Assembly: GCA_029959195.1 (NCBI GenBank)
Contig: CP114122.1
Span: forward strand, 1,550,001 to 1,614,000
DNA length: 64,000 nucleotides
Reading direction: 5' to 3'
Origin: Dictyophora rubrovolvata
Lineage: Eukaryota; Basidiomycota; Agaricomycetes; Phallales; Phallaceae
In this document: positions 12,266-22,793 of the stretch, in pieces
How positions within the stretch are numbered: the first letter of the stretch is position 1
How the letters are laid out: the number at the start of each line of letters is the position of its first letter
Notes under the pieces: model-generated
What the model was told of the DNA's origin: nothing
Seen by the model: only the letters and a program-made list of their open reading frames with translations
Database searches by the model: none
Translations under genes and position numbers: made by a program

Positions 12266-12361
12266 AGAACTGTCCAAATCTGCCTGCCTGTATTCATAGC
12301 TGGTTTTACCTCTATTCGCTGCTTTCGATATTTCAGTCTATTATTCACTACGCATCGTGCT

Positions 12362-12449
12362 GCATTATTTTATTTGTTTATAATTGAGCGCAATCTTAAT
12401 ATTATACCGTTATGCAAACCGTCCGGACGGACTCCATTCCAAAAATCCA
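12362..12449 (-). pseudogene. FMT1: 3' fragment of FMT carried with the MSH6 duplicate
   Basis: The reverse complement repeats the last coding bases of the FMT gene (from the FWNGVRPDGLHNG region through the stop and beyond, compare 52838-52925). Nothing of the rest of FMT is present. It marks the duplication breakpoint and shows that this locus is the derived one. Confidence 0.85.
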
Positions 12450-12974
12450 CTGTTTCAGTATCCAGAGTGTCCAGAGTATAAGGTGGTTTTCTATTAATGT
12501 CCAACCTATGTAGATAACACCTCAATTTTTGCTTCTTTTTGTTTTTCATCCATGTCGCTTCATCTGTGTATTAAGAAGTTGTCAGGTGAATTGAAACCAC
12601 GTTTGCATACTCCGCCTTTAGTTGTTGATTCAACAAGAATCAACATAGGTCTCTGCTCTCCGTGCAGAATTCAATTTACATGAACGCCGCCCTCATTAGA
12701 TTGCAATTTACTTAACACAACGCCGCTTGTCGAAGCGGTTGGGCAACATTGAATTATTCGGGCGAGTCCACAGTACATTCCCAGACGGGTCCCCAAAACG
12801 TTCGATATTACATGGTTGACCTGGGGGGGAACTGGGTAAGTACTCGTCGGCAGGCTTTCACTTGAAGATACGCATGTGTGTACGTATATGTGGAGTTTGG
12901 AAATAAATTACATGATAAAAATTGCTTTGATATGTATTTACGTGTATGAAATGATCAAATTACGAGAGACTGAA
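12450..12974. other. Intergenic, nothing recognised
   Basis: About 525 bases between the duplication breakpoint and the 3' end of YVH1. No open frame, tRNA or repeat was recognised; it includes the YVH1 3' untranslated region. Confidence 0.5.
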
Positions 12975-14928
12975 TCATATCACTACTTCGTCCACTTTTG
13001 ACTTGTGTATACAGAAGCCCTAGCAAAGGGAAGCAAAGGGATGTTAGCGAAGATAGGTTCTATCCACTTTGTAGACGACTAAATGCTTACGGGAACGACC
13101 CATTGTTTGCAGCTACATTCCACACCAGCCCAATCATAATTTCCCAACTTAGCATTACACTTTTTATTCGGACATATGATTTTTCCAGCTATGTTTCCAG
13201 TTTCAAGGAACGGATCCATCCATTTCATCTATCGTAACGTGACATCTCAGCCAGTTCAAAAAATACATGCAGTTAGAATGAAAGACGTACAGGCTCTACA
13301 AAATAACCCGAGCACTTCGCATGGGGCAAAAGAAGCGGGGGACTACTTGCTGAGATACTGATTAATTGTTTATTACCGCTTGCATTCTCCTGCTTGACGG
13401 AAATTGCTGTTGCAGGTCCAGCAGAACGCAAAGCAGACAATGCAGGATGAATCTGAGCAGCCAAATCTCGTGGCGACGAAAAGGAGTTATTTGTAGATAT
13501 ATTTAGTTTAGAGGCCGGTTGGGAACCAGTAGCCAGCCTGTCTGTTCCTTCTTCTTCATCCGATTCAATGGCCGAAGTGGAGTATCGATCTATTTTCCCT
13601 TTAGAAAGGGATCCCTTTCTTGTCAATCGTTCCTCGTTGTTAGAATCCGACGAGACATCAGGAGGAGAATCAGATAATGGGGTCATGGATAATCCGGCAA
13701 AAGGTCTCCTTAATTTCTGTCCAGCCTCAGAGAAAGAACTTCTTTGTTCTACCTGAGGCTTGTCGGCAGCATGGATAGGGGTCATAGGAGCAAGAGCAGA
13801 ACCGAACGACGGTCGTCTAACGCCCTCCGAGTTTGAAGGTCGTCGAATGACAGTAACTGTGGTTTGCTCCCCGCTTTCAGTACTTTTAGAAACAACAATT
13901 GTTTCACCCATCGAAGATCGCCTCGAATTAGCTGGGGATAAAGCCGTCGCAGTTCCTGGAGTTGACGGTCCTACTTGGCCATGATCAATCATGTGTTCAC
14001 GTGTTGCGAGTTCTTGTCTACACATTTTACAGCGAATACGACGACGACGTTGCGGATACGGTGTAGTAGGAACAGAATCACTCGGCGTTCGGGGGTACTT
14101 GGCAAACATTTCTGTCTCGATGGCAGAACCGTCTCCGTCTAGTATCCAAATTGAATGTACAGCAGAGCGGTTAAAGTTAAACAATAATTAACATACTAAG
14201 CACTTCTTTTACGGCACGTTCGACATAAAAAGCACGAATTTCTTTATTGCGGCGATTTGTCTTGAAATTGGCGGAGTGGAACAGTACTAGCTGGGACATG
14301 AAACTCTCGTTCGGTCTATCCCAAAGAAGTTTAGTAGAGATGGTAATACCCGGAGACGAATCGATACTAACTGTGTGATTGGACGCGCTTTTTTTATGAT
14401 ATTTAAAGCGGCTTCTGCATTGATACGATTTGTATACATCAAGTATGCTGCAACAATCGCTGCGCTTCGACCTGGAAATAATTTCATCGGACCAAGTAGA
14501 AGACAATGAAGTAAAAAAACGAACTCATTCCAGCCTAGATATAGAGAATTACTTTAAGGGAGGAAAAGGCATAATGGCAGGGGAACTACTTACCTGACAA
14601 TGAACTAGTACGCCTCTCTTTTTCTGGAGTTCGGAGCTAATCCAATCCACACACTTGGGAATGTGAACGAGCACATCCTCGTCGTCGGTATCATCTAAAG
14701 GAACTTGGTATCGTATAAAAGTCTTTAAAGGATGTCATGTAATGGGACCACGGATATCGAAAATGTGATAAGAGGTACCTTTGGAATGGAAAGTCTCCCT
14801 CTCATGACGCTCATAATGCTTTTGATGCCATTTGCTTGCAACGACTCCAAATTCAAGGCGGCTTTGAGACTTCCAATCCATAAGTTGTCGATGATCATAT
14901 CCATTTCATGATAATTGCTGTCAGACAT
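12975..14928 (-). CDS. YVH1: Dual-specificity phosphatase YVH1/DUSP12
   Basis: Dual-specificity protein phosphatase with a C-terminal zinc-binding domain. In yeast Yvh1 acts in late 60S ribosome maturation (release of Mrt4); that role is inferred by homology. Start ATG at 14926-14928 (MSDSNYHEMDMIIDNLWIGS). Exons: 14779-14928; 14594-14722, ending in VLVHCQ; a 10-nt microexon at 14525-14534; then from 14471 (RSAAIVAAYLM). Together they give the P-loop HCQAGMSRS. Later splices join ITQ to PNESFMSQL and EVL to NGDGSAIETEMFAKYPRTPS. The tail has CKMC, a Ser-rich linker, CSGYFVEP, intron, MKWMDPFLETGNIAGKIICP, CNAKLGNYDWAGVECSC, then a final intron and GFCIHKSKVDEVVI. All family landmarks and zinc-ligand cysteines are present. 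Stop at 12975-12977. Confidence 0.93.
14525..14534 (-). other. 10-nt microexon in the YVH1 catalytic loop
   Basis: Read on the minus strand, GCTGGAATGA lies between an acceptor TAG (intron 14535-14593, donor GTAAGT) and a donor GTTCGT (intron 14472-14524, acceptor CAG). It supplies A-G-M and part of the Ser codon of HCQAGMSRS. Skipping it would delete the phosphate-binding loop and shift the frame. Confidence 0.88.
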
Positions 14929-15943
14929 GGCGGTGCAGCGGATGGCTCAAGGAGACAATGACGAGAGTTTAGTACGTTTAGTATGGGTACAGCCAGTGCG
15001 GGCCGGAACTCGGCTCCAGCGACAAGTGGCACTCCGAGACTAGTAGTGGTTCGGTGCGCTCGGATGTATTGCAGCTTACGAGTCGTTAAATAAAACCCCT
15101 TCGTGTCGGACAAGAGATATGATAAAAATACGAGACCCCACACTGCAGGTGGCGGCAAGTGCATGATTACCAAATCCTATTGTGATTCGGATGTCCGATG
15201 AACTGAGACATGTCCTTGGGCCACGCTCAGCCAACGTGGGGGACAACGGGAGAGGAGTTCCAGCCATGAGTAAGTCTCGAGCCGTTCGGACTTCAAGGGC
15301 AAAACGTTAAACGAACATCGGAATGCCACATAATATTTAGGTACATAATTACTAATTTTAAGCCGAGGCCGGCAGTTTTAACTTACTTTTGAAGATGGTT
15401 ATGTACAGCTTTCGCGGAATATTGAAGAGAAGCGTCCCCGATTATTGAAACTAAACATGATGTTGGTTCATTCTGTCCCTCAACGTTGTTGAATGGATGA
15501 TAGTACTAGACAATCCGAGCATCGAGTCTTGATTTTTGAACTCTAAAAACATCCGAATTACGTCACGCGCCCCGATCGCGTCCGACTGCACAGTGCACAG
15601 TGCCAAGTACAGGCAGTAAGCTGCAGTACGTATCGCGTAGTGTGAACCACTATGCTACATTGTCGTCAACTTTGAATGCAATGCTCCAGGCTGTATTAAA
15701 TAAAACCTTTAAATAACTCCATGAGTCACTGATGCCTTGTCCGCTAGATGTCCAGATTGAGTGTCGAAAGTGTTTTCGGAAAATAAACAAATGGCTACTG
15801 CCGTATGTAAGATAAGTATCTACATGACATAAAATAACACAAGTATCAATCGTAGCATCCAACTTTGTCGCAAAACTACAACGTCACTCCTTCAATACTA
15901 AACATACAAACGCAATGTCCAATCGTAGATTCTCAAGAGGCTT
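14929..15943. other. Intergenic, nothing firm
   Basis: About 1 kb between YVH1 and the membrane-protein gene. Short minus-strand frames (14895-15267) overlap the YVH1 promoter and start codon and carry no family signature. The YVH1 promoter must lie in the left part. Confidence 0.5.
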
Positions 15944-16660
15944 TCAGAAATATTGGTATGTGATCTGAAGTAAAACTAACGACGAGAACATGACCAAAAG
16001 CCACAACTGTCGAGAAAATCCATCCCATACTGTCCACCCGATCATTGCGGAACCGAGCGATGATGCAGCCGCAACTGCATAACAAAAATCCTTGACCCAA
16101 GGTTGTGTGACTATTTGTCCTAGAATTTCCTGCGGAACCAAAAATACACAAATTTCTCTCCAAGCTAGCACGAGATAGGCCGCGTACAGGACATGGAATA
16201 TTTTTGAACGTGGATCGCTCATGAGGCCAACGAACGGAAGCGGCTCGAGGATGATTACCAACGTGATCACAAGTCCCAACTGTAACGCAACAAGCAAGAA
16301 CCGTTCGTTAGACACGAGGGAAATTAGCCACAGTGGACTGGCAATAAATAGTCCCCAGAAGACTGTTAAACTTAATAGTCCTACTAAGAACCAATATTTG
16401 AGCAACCAATATGAATCCACCACATACACGAACTTACATCGCAGAAGCATAAAACAAACGAAAACAGGTCCCCCAAGTCGTTCTAGTTCGTCAAGCCATC
16501 CATCGTTCAATGCCTCCGCATGGGCTTGACAGATTCTTTCGAATTCATTGAACGAACGCCTAATTCTCCAGCTAAAAGACTGGGAAATCGCTTCAGTTTC
16601 ATCACCGCTCGAAAGTGATTCCGGATCAGTTGTCGGCAGTAACTGGTATCTTATTGACAT
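15944..16660 (-). CDS. Multi-spanning membrane protein, family unknown
   Basis: 238 codons from ATG 16658-16660 to the stop at 15944-15946. The N-terminal 70 residues are polar and acidic (ATDPESLSSGDETEAI-like region), followed by five or six hydrophobic helices, for example about residues 90-116, 120-136 and 170-185, ending ITYQYF. I do not recognise the family. One internal stretch of 54 bases looks like an intron: on the minus strand GTAAGTTCG to TTCTTAG at about 16383-16436, in frame and free of stops. The protein is either 238 or 220 residues depending on splicing; removal would delete YVVDSYWLLKYWF-type sequence. Confidence 0.6.
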   Translation of the reverse strand: MSIRYQLLPTTDPESLSSGDETEAISQSFSWRIRRSFNEFERICQAHAEALNDGWLDELERLGGPVFVCFMLLRCKFVYVVDSYWLLKYWFLVGLLSLTVFWGLFIASPLWLISLVSNERFLLVALQLGLVITLVIILEPLPFVGLMSDPRSKIFHVLYAAYLVLAWREICVFLVPQEILGQIVTQPWVKDFCYAVAAASSLGSAMIGWTVWDGFSRQLWLLVMFSSLVLLQITYQYF

Positions 16661-16796
16661 GTGTAAACGGTGGAGGCAGTGGAAGAGTGTGCTAATCGCC
16701 CGTTGAAAACCGAATAGAACGATATGCTGCGTGCGGCGGCGTCACTGCGTAAGAGCCGCAAAGCTGTGATCTGTGACGCTGGGCGCCTAGTAAGGG

Positions 16797-16805
16797 TATA
16801 TATAA
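16797..16805 (+). promoter_or_regulatory. TATA box of the cofilin gene
   Basis: TATATATAA lies 55-63 bases before the cofilin ATG, a normal position for a strongly expressed fungal gene. Position-based inference. Confidence 0.6.
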
Positions 16806-16859
16806 CAATTCGGTAAAGGCCACCATCACTGTATCTATCCATCGTTTCTACATCTCACA

Positions 16860-17445
16860 ATGGTAAGCGCGTTTGAACGTCAGATATAATCGTGAACACA
16901 TCTAATGGTCACGTCAAGTCTTCAGGAATCGGAATCAGTGACAAATGCATCCCCACATTCCAAGAGCTTAAGCTAGGGAAGAAGCACAAATACATTGTAT
17001 ACGGTATCAACGACTCTAAAACGGAGATTATTCCTTTGGAGACCTCAACTAGCACAGAATATCAAGAATTCCTTGACCACCTTCCTAGTAATGATTGTAG
17101 ATGGGCTGTTTATGATGTTGAGTACGATCTAGGGGAGGGAAAGCGCACCAAGCTAGTTTTTGTCTCTTGGTATGATTAACCGCCTTTCTTCTTCTTAGAG
17201 AGCTCTGGCTGAATGAAGGTGGACAACAGGTCTCCGGAACATGCTTCGATCAAGAGTAAGATGATGTACGCATCGTCCAAAGATGTAATACGACGGGCTC
17301 TCGTCGGCATAGGATCCGAGATACAGGCCACAGAAGCCGATGAGATCTCTCATGAAGCAGGTGTGTAAAATGCTTTTATTAAGGACAAACATTCATAACG
17401 ACTCATTTGATTGTAGTCGTAGACAAGGTTTCTCGCGGAAAATAA
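16860..17445 (+). CDS. COF1: Cofilin/actin-depolymerising factor
   Basis: ADF/cofilin, which severs and depolymerises actin filaments in the cytosol and is essential in fungi. Four coding exons: 16860-16862 (the ATG alone), 16919-17169, 17230-17360 and 17417-17445, giving 137 residues, the usual length. Translation: start MSSGIGISDKCIPTFQELKL, then KYIVYGINDSKTEIIPLE, CRWAVYDVEYDLGEGKRTKL, FVSW joined to SPEHASIKSKMMYASSKD, the actin-binding long helix (VIRRALVGIGSEIQATEADE) and the end VVDKVSRGK. The Ser after Met is the usual regulatory phosphorylation site in this family. The first coding exon contains only the start codon, an arrangement I recall from fungal cofilin genes. Intact. Confidence 0.95.
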
Positions 17446-18321
17446 ACGTGTCTCATTAAATTCGTGATTACAACGCTCGGCGCTGTCCTCTTTTTGAGGC
17501 GATTAATATTGTATGATTCGGCATCGCTACACAGGCGAAAAGAAATATATTATCGTGATTGTCTATATGGAAGCTCTACGCGTCCGCGTTAGTATTACCA
17601 GCGCCTTTGATTCCTATCGATGAACATTCCGATGACTGTGGCTGTGACTGTGACTGTGACCAATAATAGGAAAAGGATTTGACCCCGAGTCAGAATTTGA
17701 CCAAGTTTTCTCTCGGTGAAGTATAGGTTTGGAAATCTTCAAAATCTCATCACTTGTTACATCTCATGCACAATTCGAATGCTGGAGAAAAAGAGCTTGT
17801 GAAGATGGCAGGGGACCGTTTGACTCGACAGTTCTGCTGTGCTGTGCATAGTCTGAATCCGGACTGACTGTCCGAAGCCTGCTTGTAGGCTGACATAATT
17901 TGGACATGGCCCCCAGTTTTCGTGAGTTTTCGTGGGCGTGATCTACCAGCAAACAATAGACTTGAACTATTATCTAGATAATTACAACTACCTAAATATT
18001 ATTATTTATTTTAGTCAGAAGACGTTGAGAAGACGCGTTTGGTAGCGATCGATTTACGTCATCTCAAGTTCTCAGTTTACAACTTTGCTTCTGGTGTGTG
18101 GCGCTGCATATGCACATTATATATCTCCCAGTTCGAATTCGTTTTTACGCGAAGTTGCAAGTCGGATGGAACGTTTCGTACCATGCAGTTCGAAGATTTC
18201 GCTGAGGTCAGTTGATACTTTGGCTTCCTAAGCTCAGATTATTTATTACCTCACCACCCTGTCTCCAGGTCGCTAAAGCTAAAGCTCTAAAGCCCCAACA
18301 GCTCAGCTAGCGGTGCCCTAA
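17446..18321. other. Intergenic between cofilin and the rhamnosidase
   Basis: About 875 bases without a supported gene. It contains a short imperfect TGTGAC tandem repeat at about 17637-17660 (GGCTGTGACTGTGACTGTGA). The right part should hold the promoter of the secreted hydrolase. Confidence 0.55.
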
Positions 18322-20747
18322 ATGAAACCTCTACCTCTACTTTTTCTATTTTTCAAAGCATGTTTGTCTGTGAAGTTTTCAGAATATATTCTTGCACCTT
18401 CGTCACGTACAGTTCTTCCTCGCTCAGTAAACGCGATCCGGGGAAACGTCACAGATCCGGAAAATATTCTACGCGATACTACTGAAGCTACCCATTTCGT
18501 TGGTCAAAACGCTTCCATTACCCTTGATTTTGGGGTTAATGTGGCAGGACGGATCAGCTTTCTCGTCGATAGTGTTTCCACGGAGGATCGCGCCGACGCT
18601 CCCTCTGTTGGCCTGACCTACAGTGAGAGTTCTCTGTGGATCAGCCCGGAGGTTAGTGACGGCACGGGAAATACAGTAGATGTAAGAGGGAATATCCTGA
18701 TACGATACATAACATCAGTAATATTTGGTTTAGGACCTTCCCTATGTTTTTGATATAACGAACTCTGGCACATTCACCGTTCCTCAAGAATTTCTCCGTG
18801 GAGCTTTTCGATACCTCACGGTTACTCTAAACTCTCCGGGAAAAGTTGGGATTTCCAACGTTCAATTGAATTTCACTGCCATGCCTCATTTCCAAAATAT
18901 GAAAGCCTACACCGGGTATTTCCATTCCAACGATGAGCTTCTAAACAGGTATCTTCCTCCCCACTCAAAACACTCCTAAGTCTTCATTCGTATTGCCTTA
19001 GGATATGGTACGCAGGAGCATACACAAACCAACTTTGCACAATCTCTCCTTCGGAGGGCGATGCGCTAGTTCAGTCAGGTATTGTGCCTCCCGGAGAAAA
19101 CGCCTCACCCCCTGGAATTACGTTTCTTAATACGACGCTCACGAAAGGAACAAGCACAGTGGTAGACGGTGCTAAGCGTGATCGATTAGTCTGGCCAGGC
19201 GATTATGTCAGTCAATGTTTTCCTACTAGTGCCTCGCAACTTACTAACGTTATTCACAACTGATCCAAAACAGGTGGTAGCATTTCCCGCAATAGTAGTA
19301 TCCACGTATGACTTGATATCAATAGCTAACGGATTGGATTCCTTATTTGCGGAGCAGACACCTGCGGGTCAATTGCCTTATGCAGGATTTCCCTTTTCCA
19401 CACCTCCTGGAACCTTTTCTTTTACGTACCACATGCACACGTTGATCGATGTTTTCAATTACTATCTTTGGTCTGGAGACCTTGAGTACCTTAAAGGTAA
19501 ATGGGATGGGTGGAAAAGAGGAATGGCTTGGAGTTTGGGAACTGTAGACCAGACTGGTCTGATGAATGTAACCAGTTCGTCGGTGAGTGGTTTTTTTTTT
19601 GAAAGTCAGTCGTGTCCCTCATCAGTATAAATCAGGACTGGCTTCGTTATTATCTGGGTGGTCATGCCATTGAGGTATTGATGATTTGATTCGATGTAAA
19701 CATTTAGTAACGTTTCTCGTGAACCCTTTCAGGCAAATGCCATCCTATATGCTACAATCCAACGCGGGATTACATTGGCCGAAGCGGTGGACGATCGTTC
19801 CGTCCTTGAGGACTACGAGAATAACATGACTGTTATCAAAGCCGCTGCAAATGAACGACTCTGGGACGCAAGTGTTGGCATGTTTAGAGACAATGATACG
19901 TCCACGCTCCTTCCCCAAGATGGAAATGTCTGGTCAATCTTATCTCAAATCGTTCAAAACACGTCGCAAGCGCTTTCCATTGCTAGTTATTTAGAAAGTA
20001 GGTGGACTCCTTATGGAGCTGTTGCTGTTGAGGTATGTCTCGTGTATTTCACAAACGTGACAAATAATCCCATCGTGCAACTTCAAGGCGGGTGATGCAA
20101 TTTCACCTTTCATTACAAGTCTTGAGCTTGAAGCACATTTTTCTCTTAATAATTCTGCAGCTGGATTAGAATTGTTAAGAAGGCAATGGGGCTTCATGCT
20201 GGACGATCCGCGCATGACTAATTCCACGTTCATTGAGGGATACAGCGCGGACGGTGTGCTGCACTATCCTCCATATTCCAACGATGCAAGGATTAGCTAT
20301 GCTCATGGGTGGGCTACAGGTCCAACTTATACCCTGACTGTGGGTTCATGCTGTTTATAATTTTTTTCAAGGCTGATACCGGCCAACGTTCTCCTATAGA
20401 CCTACGTAACTGGTATTCAGATAACGGGTCCCGCCGGAAAGCGGTGGGTGATACAGCCTCAGCCAGGCAATTTGACAGAAGTACAAGGGGGTCTGTCGAC
20501 GAATCTCGGAGAATTTGCTGTGGCATACAGTGTCCGTCCGAATACTTTTTCCATGCAGTTTCAAACGCCCGTCGGGACATCTGGAAGCGTGATGATACCA
20601 ACATTTGGCAGAAAAGTATCGTACTCCATCGAACGTTTGGACAGAAATACGACGGTGGGAAATGGAAATAAACGGATCGATCCACTATTTGTTGGGCAGG
20701 ACGGCTTGGAAGGTGGATCATACCGCGTGGAAGCGGGGTATTTCTGA
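18322..20747 (+). CDS. Secreted alpha-L-rhamnosidase-like glycoside hydrolase (GH78 type)
   Basis: Predicted extracellular hydrolase of the six-hairpin (alpha/alpha)6 class that removes terminal L-rhamnose from plant or fungal glycans; the exact substrate is inferred. A signal peptide is evident (MKPLPLLFLFFKACLSV). The N-terminal half is beta-rich. The catalytic part opens with IWYAGAYTNQLCTI and has the family block DGAKRDRLVWPGD at about 19165-19205, containing acidic residues expected in the active site. Further blocks are YLWSGDLEYLKGKWDGW, DGNVWSILSQIV, GYSADGVLHYPPYSND and AHGWATGPTYTLT. Frame-consistent introns lie at about 18682-18733, 18950-19003, 19207-19274, 19582-19632, 19675-19735, 20032-20089 and 20340-20399. 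Several NxS/T sites suggest N-glycosylation. Stop TGA at 20745-20747. No break seen. Confidence 0.83.
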
Positions 20748-20799
20748 ATTAGTCGCTCCATTCATTATTTCTTTGCATACGACATAGTCTCGGATAAAA

Positions 20800-20807
20800 T
20801 ATATAAA
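20800..20807 (+). promoter_or_regulatory. TATA box of small paralogue A
   Basis: TATATAAA sits 110 bases before the ATG at 20917. Weak, position-based call. Confidence 0.4.
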
Positions 20808-20916
20808 CTCGGTGGCCACTCATGATATCACCTGATATCACATCTGTGACAAAGTTGATAAGATCCTCCTCGTCTTTTCAAAGATCAACCGCTTGCACCA
20901 AACCCGTTGAACTGCT

Positions 20917-21452
20917 ATGTCTAACAGTGCGTGGCTGCAGAATACACTTTCTGAGCTCTTAAAATCTCCATACATACATTTCAACCACCATCCTCGTGGT
21001 ATTAGAATGGGACCCGGGCCGATAGATTTGTTCAGCACCCGGTTCAACAATACTTTCCGTGAAGATGTACAAGCTACGGTTGCAGGGGAATCTGTCAATC
21101 GTGAACAATTGAAACGACGATTACTCGGATTGCAAAGACATTACAAACCGGATAGCACGCAATTTACTCCGTCGGATGACGTTGTTGTATGCCCTTTCTT
21201 TCCATAGTTCCATAACTCCCGTTTTGCTTATTTTTACAAGTCTGGTGACCAAGCCAAGATTGCGATGATCGGCAGCGAAAGTACTGCCAGTGTAGGGCCC
21301 TACGAGATAGGAGTAACAGCTGTGTCCGCTATTTTCCGTTTCATCTTTCTGGCAAACGACATTAAAAAAAGTCCGATTATAGCGTGAACAATAACCGAAT
21401 ATCTAAGATCGATTTTGATGGCCCGGTAGAGCTCTTTCAGCAAAATAATTAA
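20917..21452 (+). CDS. Small conserved protein A (possible NTF2-like fold), first of a tandem pair
   Basis: Three exons: 20917-21186, 21241-21323 and 21383-21452, giving 140 residues. Translation starts MSNSAWLQNTLSELLKSPYI and carries GPGPIDLFSTRFNNTF, VAGESVNREQLKRRLLGLQR, GPYEIGVTAVV and ends KIDFDGPVELFQQNN. Every one of these blocks is matched in the next gene (21843-22400), and both introns fall at equivalent places, so the two are tandem duplicates. The second donor (GTCCGC) is weak but its position is fixed by the paralogue. The layout (predicted helix, then a beta-rich half with GPYE.. and a C-terminal strand) recalls NTF2/SnoaL-like small proteins; this is a guess. Function unknown. 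Confidence 0.75.
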
Positions 21453-21798
21453 CTAGCAATTTCGAATTTGTGTGGACATATGTGTACTGATTTTTGATTC
21501 GTTTTTGAATATAGTATGCAATTTTTCATTCGTGCAAACTTGATTATGAAATGAAACGTCTATGTGCTCCAATGAAGTGCCTAAAGGAGCTGTCTGAACT
21601 AGACGGGCATGATGGGCTCAGTTGGAAAACCCTGATTGTACGGAGTTTTCTGCGCTAGTCAACGGACGTTGGCGAATAAGAGAACAGCAAGGAGAGGACG
21701 CCCGTTCATGGACATCCGAACGCCAAGATCGATAGTTTCACTCGGAATTGAGCTCACACCTGCCCGCGTCATTGTTTGTTTGGCGAGGACCATAAGTC

Positions 21799-21805
21799 TA
21801 TAAAA
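21799..21805 (+). promoter_or_regulatory. TATA box of small paralogue B
   Basis: TATAAAA lies 38-44 bases before the ATG at 21843. The spacing is tight but plausible for a fungal promoter with a short leader. Confidence 0.5.
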
Positions 21806-21842
21806 TGAGGGGAAAAGAGCGAAGTCTGCAAGTAAGACAAAC

Positions 21843-22400
21843 ATGACCACTCCAGCAGACTGGGTACAACAAGCAATCTCAAAGCTCCTCACCGACAGCC
21901 ATATTCACTTCCCAAACCTACCCGGGATCTCTCTGGGACCAGGTCCCATTGACCAATTCAGTACCGATTTCGACAACACCTTCCCCAATAACGTGACAGC
22001 TGTGGTAGCTGGTGAAAAAGAGAATTTCGATGGTTTGAAGAAGAAATTCCTTGCACTTCGTCAGCATTACGATCCCAAGAACTCGCAATTCGTTCAGCTC
22101 GACGGTGATTCTTCTCCGGAAGTCAATGGCTCCATAGTGAGTAAATTTTCAATCACCATGAGTCGGGAATGGCTCGATAACTTTTCCTTCTCTAGGTTAA
22201 GTTATTGCTGAAAGGAGTGTCGAAAGACCTCGGTCCGTACGACCTTTTCATACTTACTGTGTGAGTGGACAGGACGTGGCTTTTTTGATAAATGAATTAA
22301 CGCACTAATTCGTCGTTTTTGCAGCGTTGTCGTAATTGATGGGGAGAATAAAATCGCCGACATAGATATGCAAGGTCCTGCGGACTTGTTCAAACAGTGA
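21843..22400 (+). CDS. Small conserved protein B (possible NTF2-like fold), second of a tandem pair
   Basis: Three exons: 21843-22136, 22196-22260 and 22325-22400, giving 144 residues. It starts MTTPADWVQQAISKLLTDSH and has GPGPIDQFSTDFDNTF, VAGEKENFDGLKKKFLALRQ, LLLKGVSKDLGPYDLFILTV and an end with DGENKIADIDMQGPADLFKQ. It is clearly paralogous to gene A, roughly 45-50% identical over the conserved blocks, so the duplication is not recent. The 390 bases between the genes hold its own promoter. The high conservation of GPGPID..ST.F..TF suggests a binding or structural core. No catalytic signature known to me is present. Confidence 0.78.
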
Positions 22401-22793
22401 ACGCGCGTCCACCCTCATGTATTTTATATTATCACTAGTAGTCCATGAACTTGAGCTTTTGTTATGTTTTCAAGTAGCACAAGGGTTTGACGGGGGTGCT
22501 CCAGCGGACCGATACCTTGCAAATATGGACCTGTATTCCGAATACCGAATCATATGCATTTCATTAATGTCTGATTGTTTGATTGTTTCGTGAGGGCCAT
22601 GAACCACTCGTAATTCTGTTGGCAAGGGAATTGAAGGGAACCCAATGCAGAACGTTAGGCTGATTACGTCACTCGGCTTACGTTATCTTAGTTTCTTATC
22701 CAACGCCCAGGCCACGCTTTTCTATCCTTCACACTTTTTTCTTCTTCGAAACATATACCACTATACCTCTGTGGCTATCTATCACCAGAGGTG
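22401..22793. other. Intergenic; NUM1 promoter region
   Basis: About 390 bases. A pyrimidine-rich stretch with several CTTTT/CTTCTT runs (22720-22750) directly precedes the NUM1 start, as is common at fungal transcription starts. Nothing else recognised. Confidence 0.5.

Larger units (their letters stand above)
7291..12449 (+). repeat. Left arm of a roughly 5.2-kb inverted segmental duplication (MSH6 plus FMT tail)
   Basis: This segment matches the reverse complement of about 52838-58316 along its whole length at high but not perfect identity (roughly 85-90% by eye in the parts compared), with exons and introns collinear. The 3' limit is inside the last codons of FMT, at the shared block TGGATTTTTGGAATGG. 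The two arms are about 40 kb apart in opposite orientation. Confidence 0.9.

Noticed and set aside
14895-15267. Hydrophobic 60-90 codon minus-strand frames upstream of YVH1
   Set aside because: They overlap the YVH1 start and promoter, have no family match and no supporting splice sites.
17637-17660. TGTGAC tandem repeat as a regulatory array
   Set aside because: Only about four imperfect units and no nearby start; simple-sequence drift is the easier reading.
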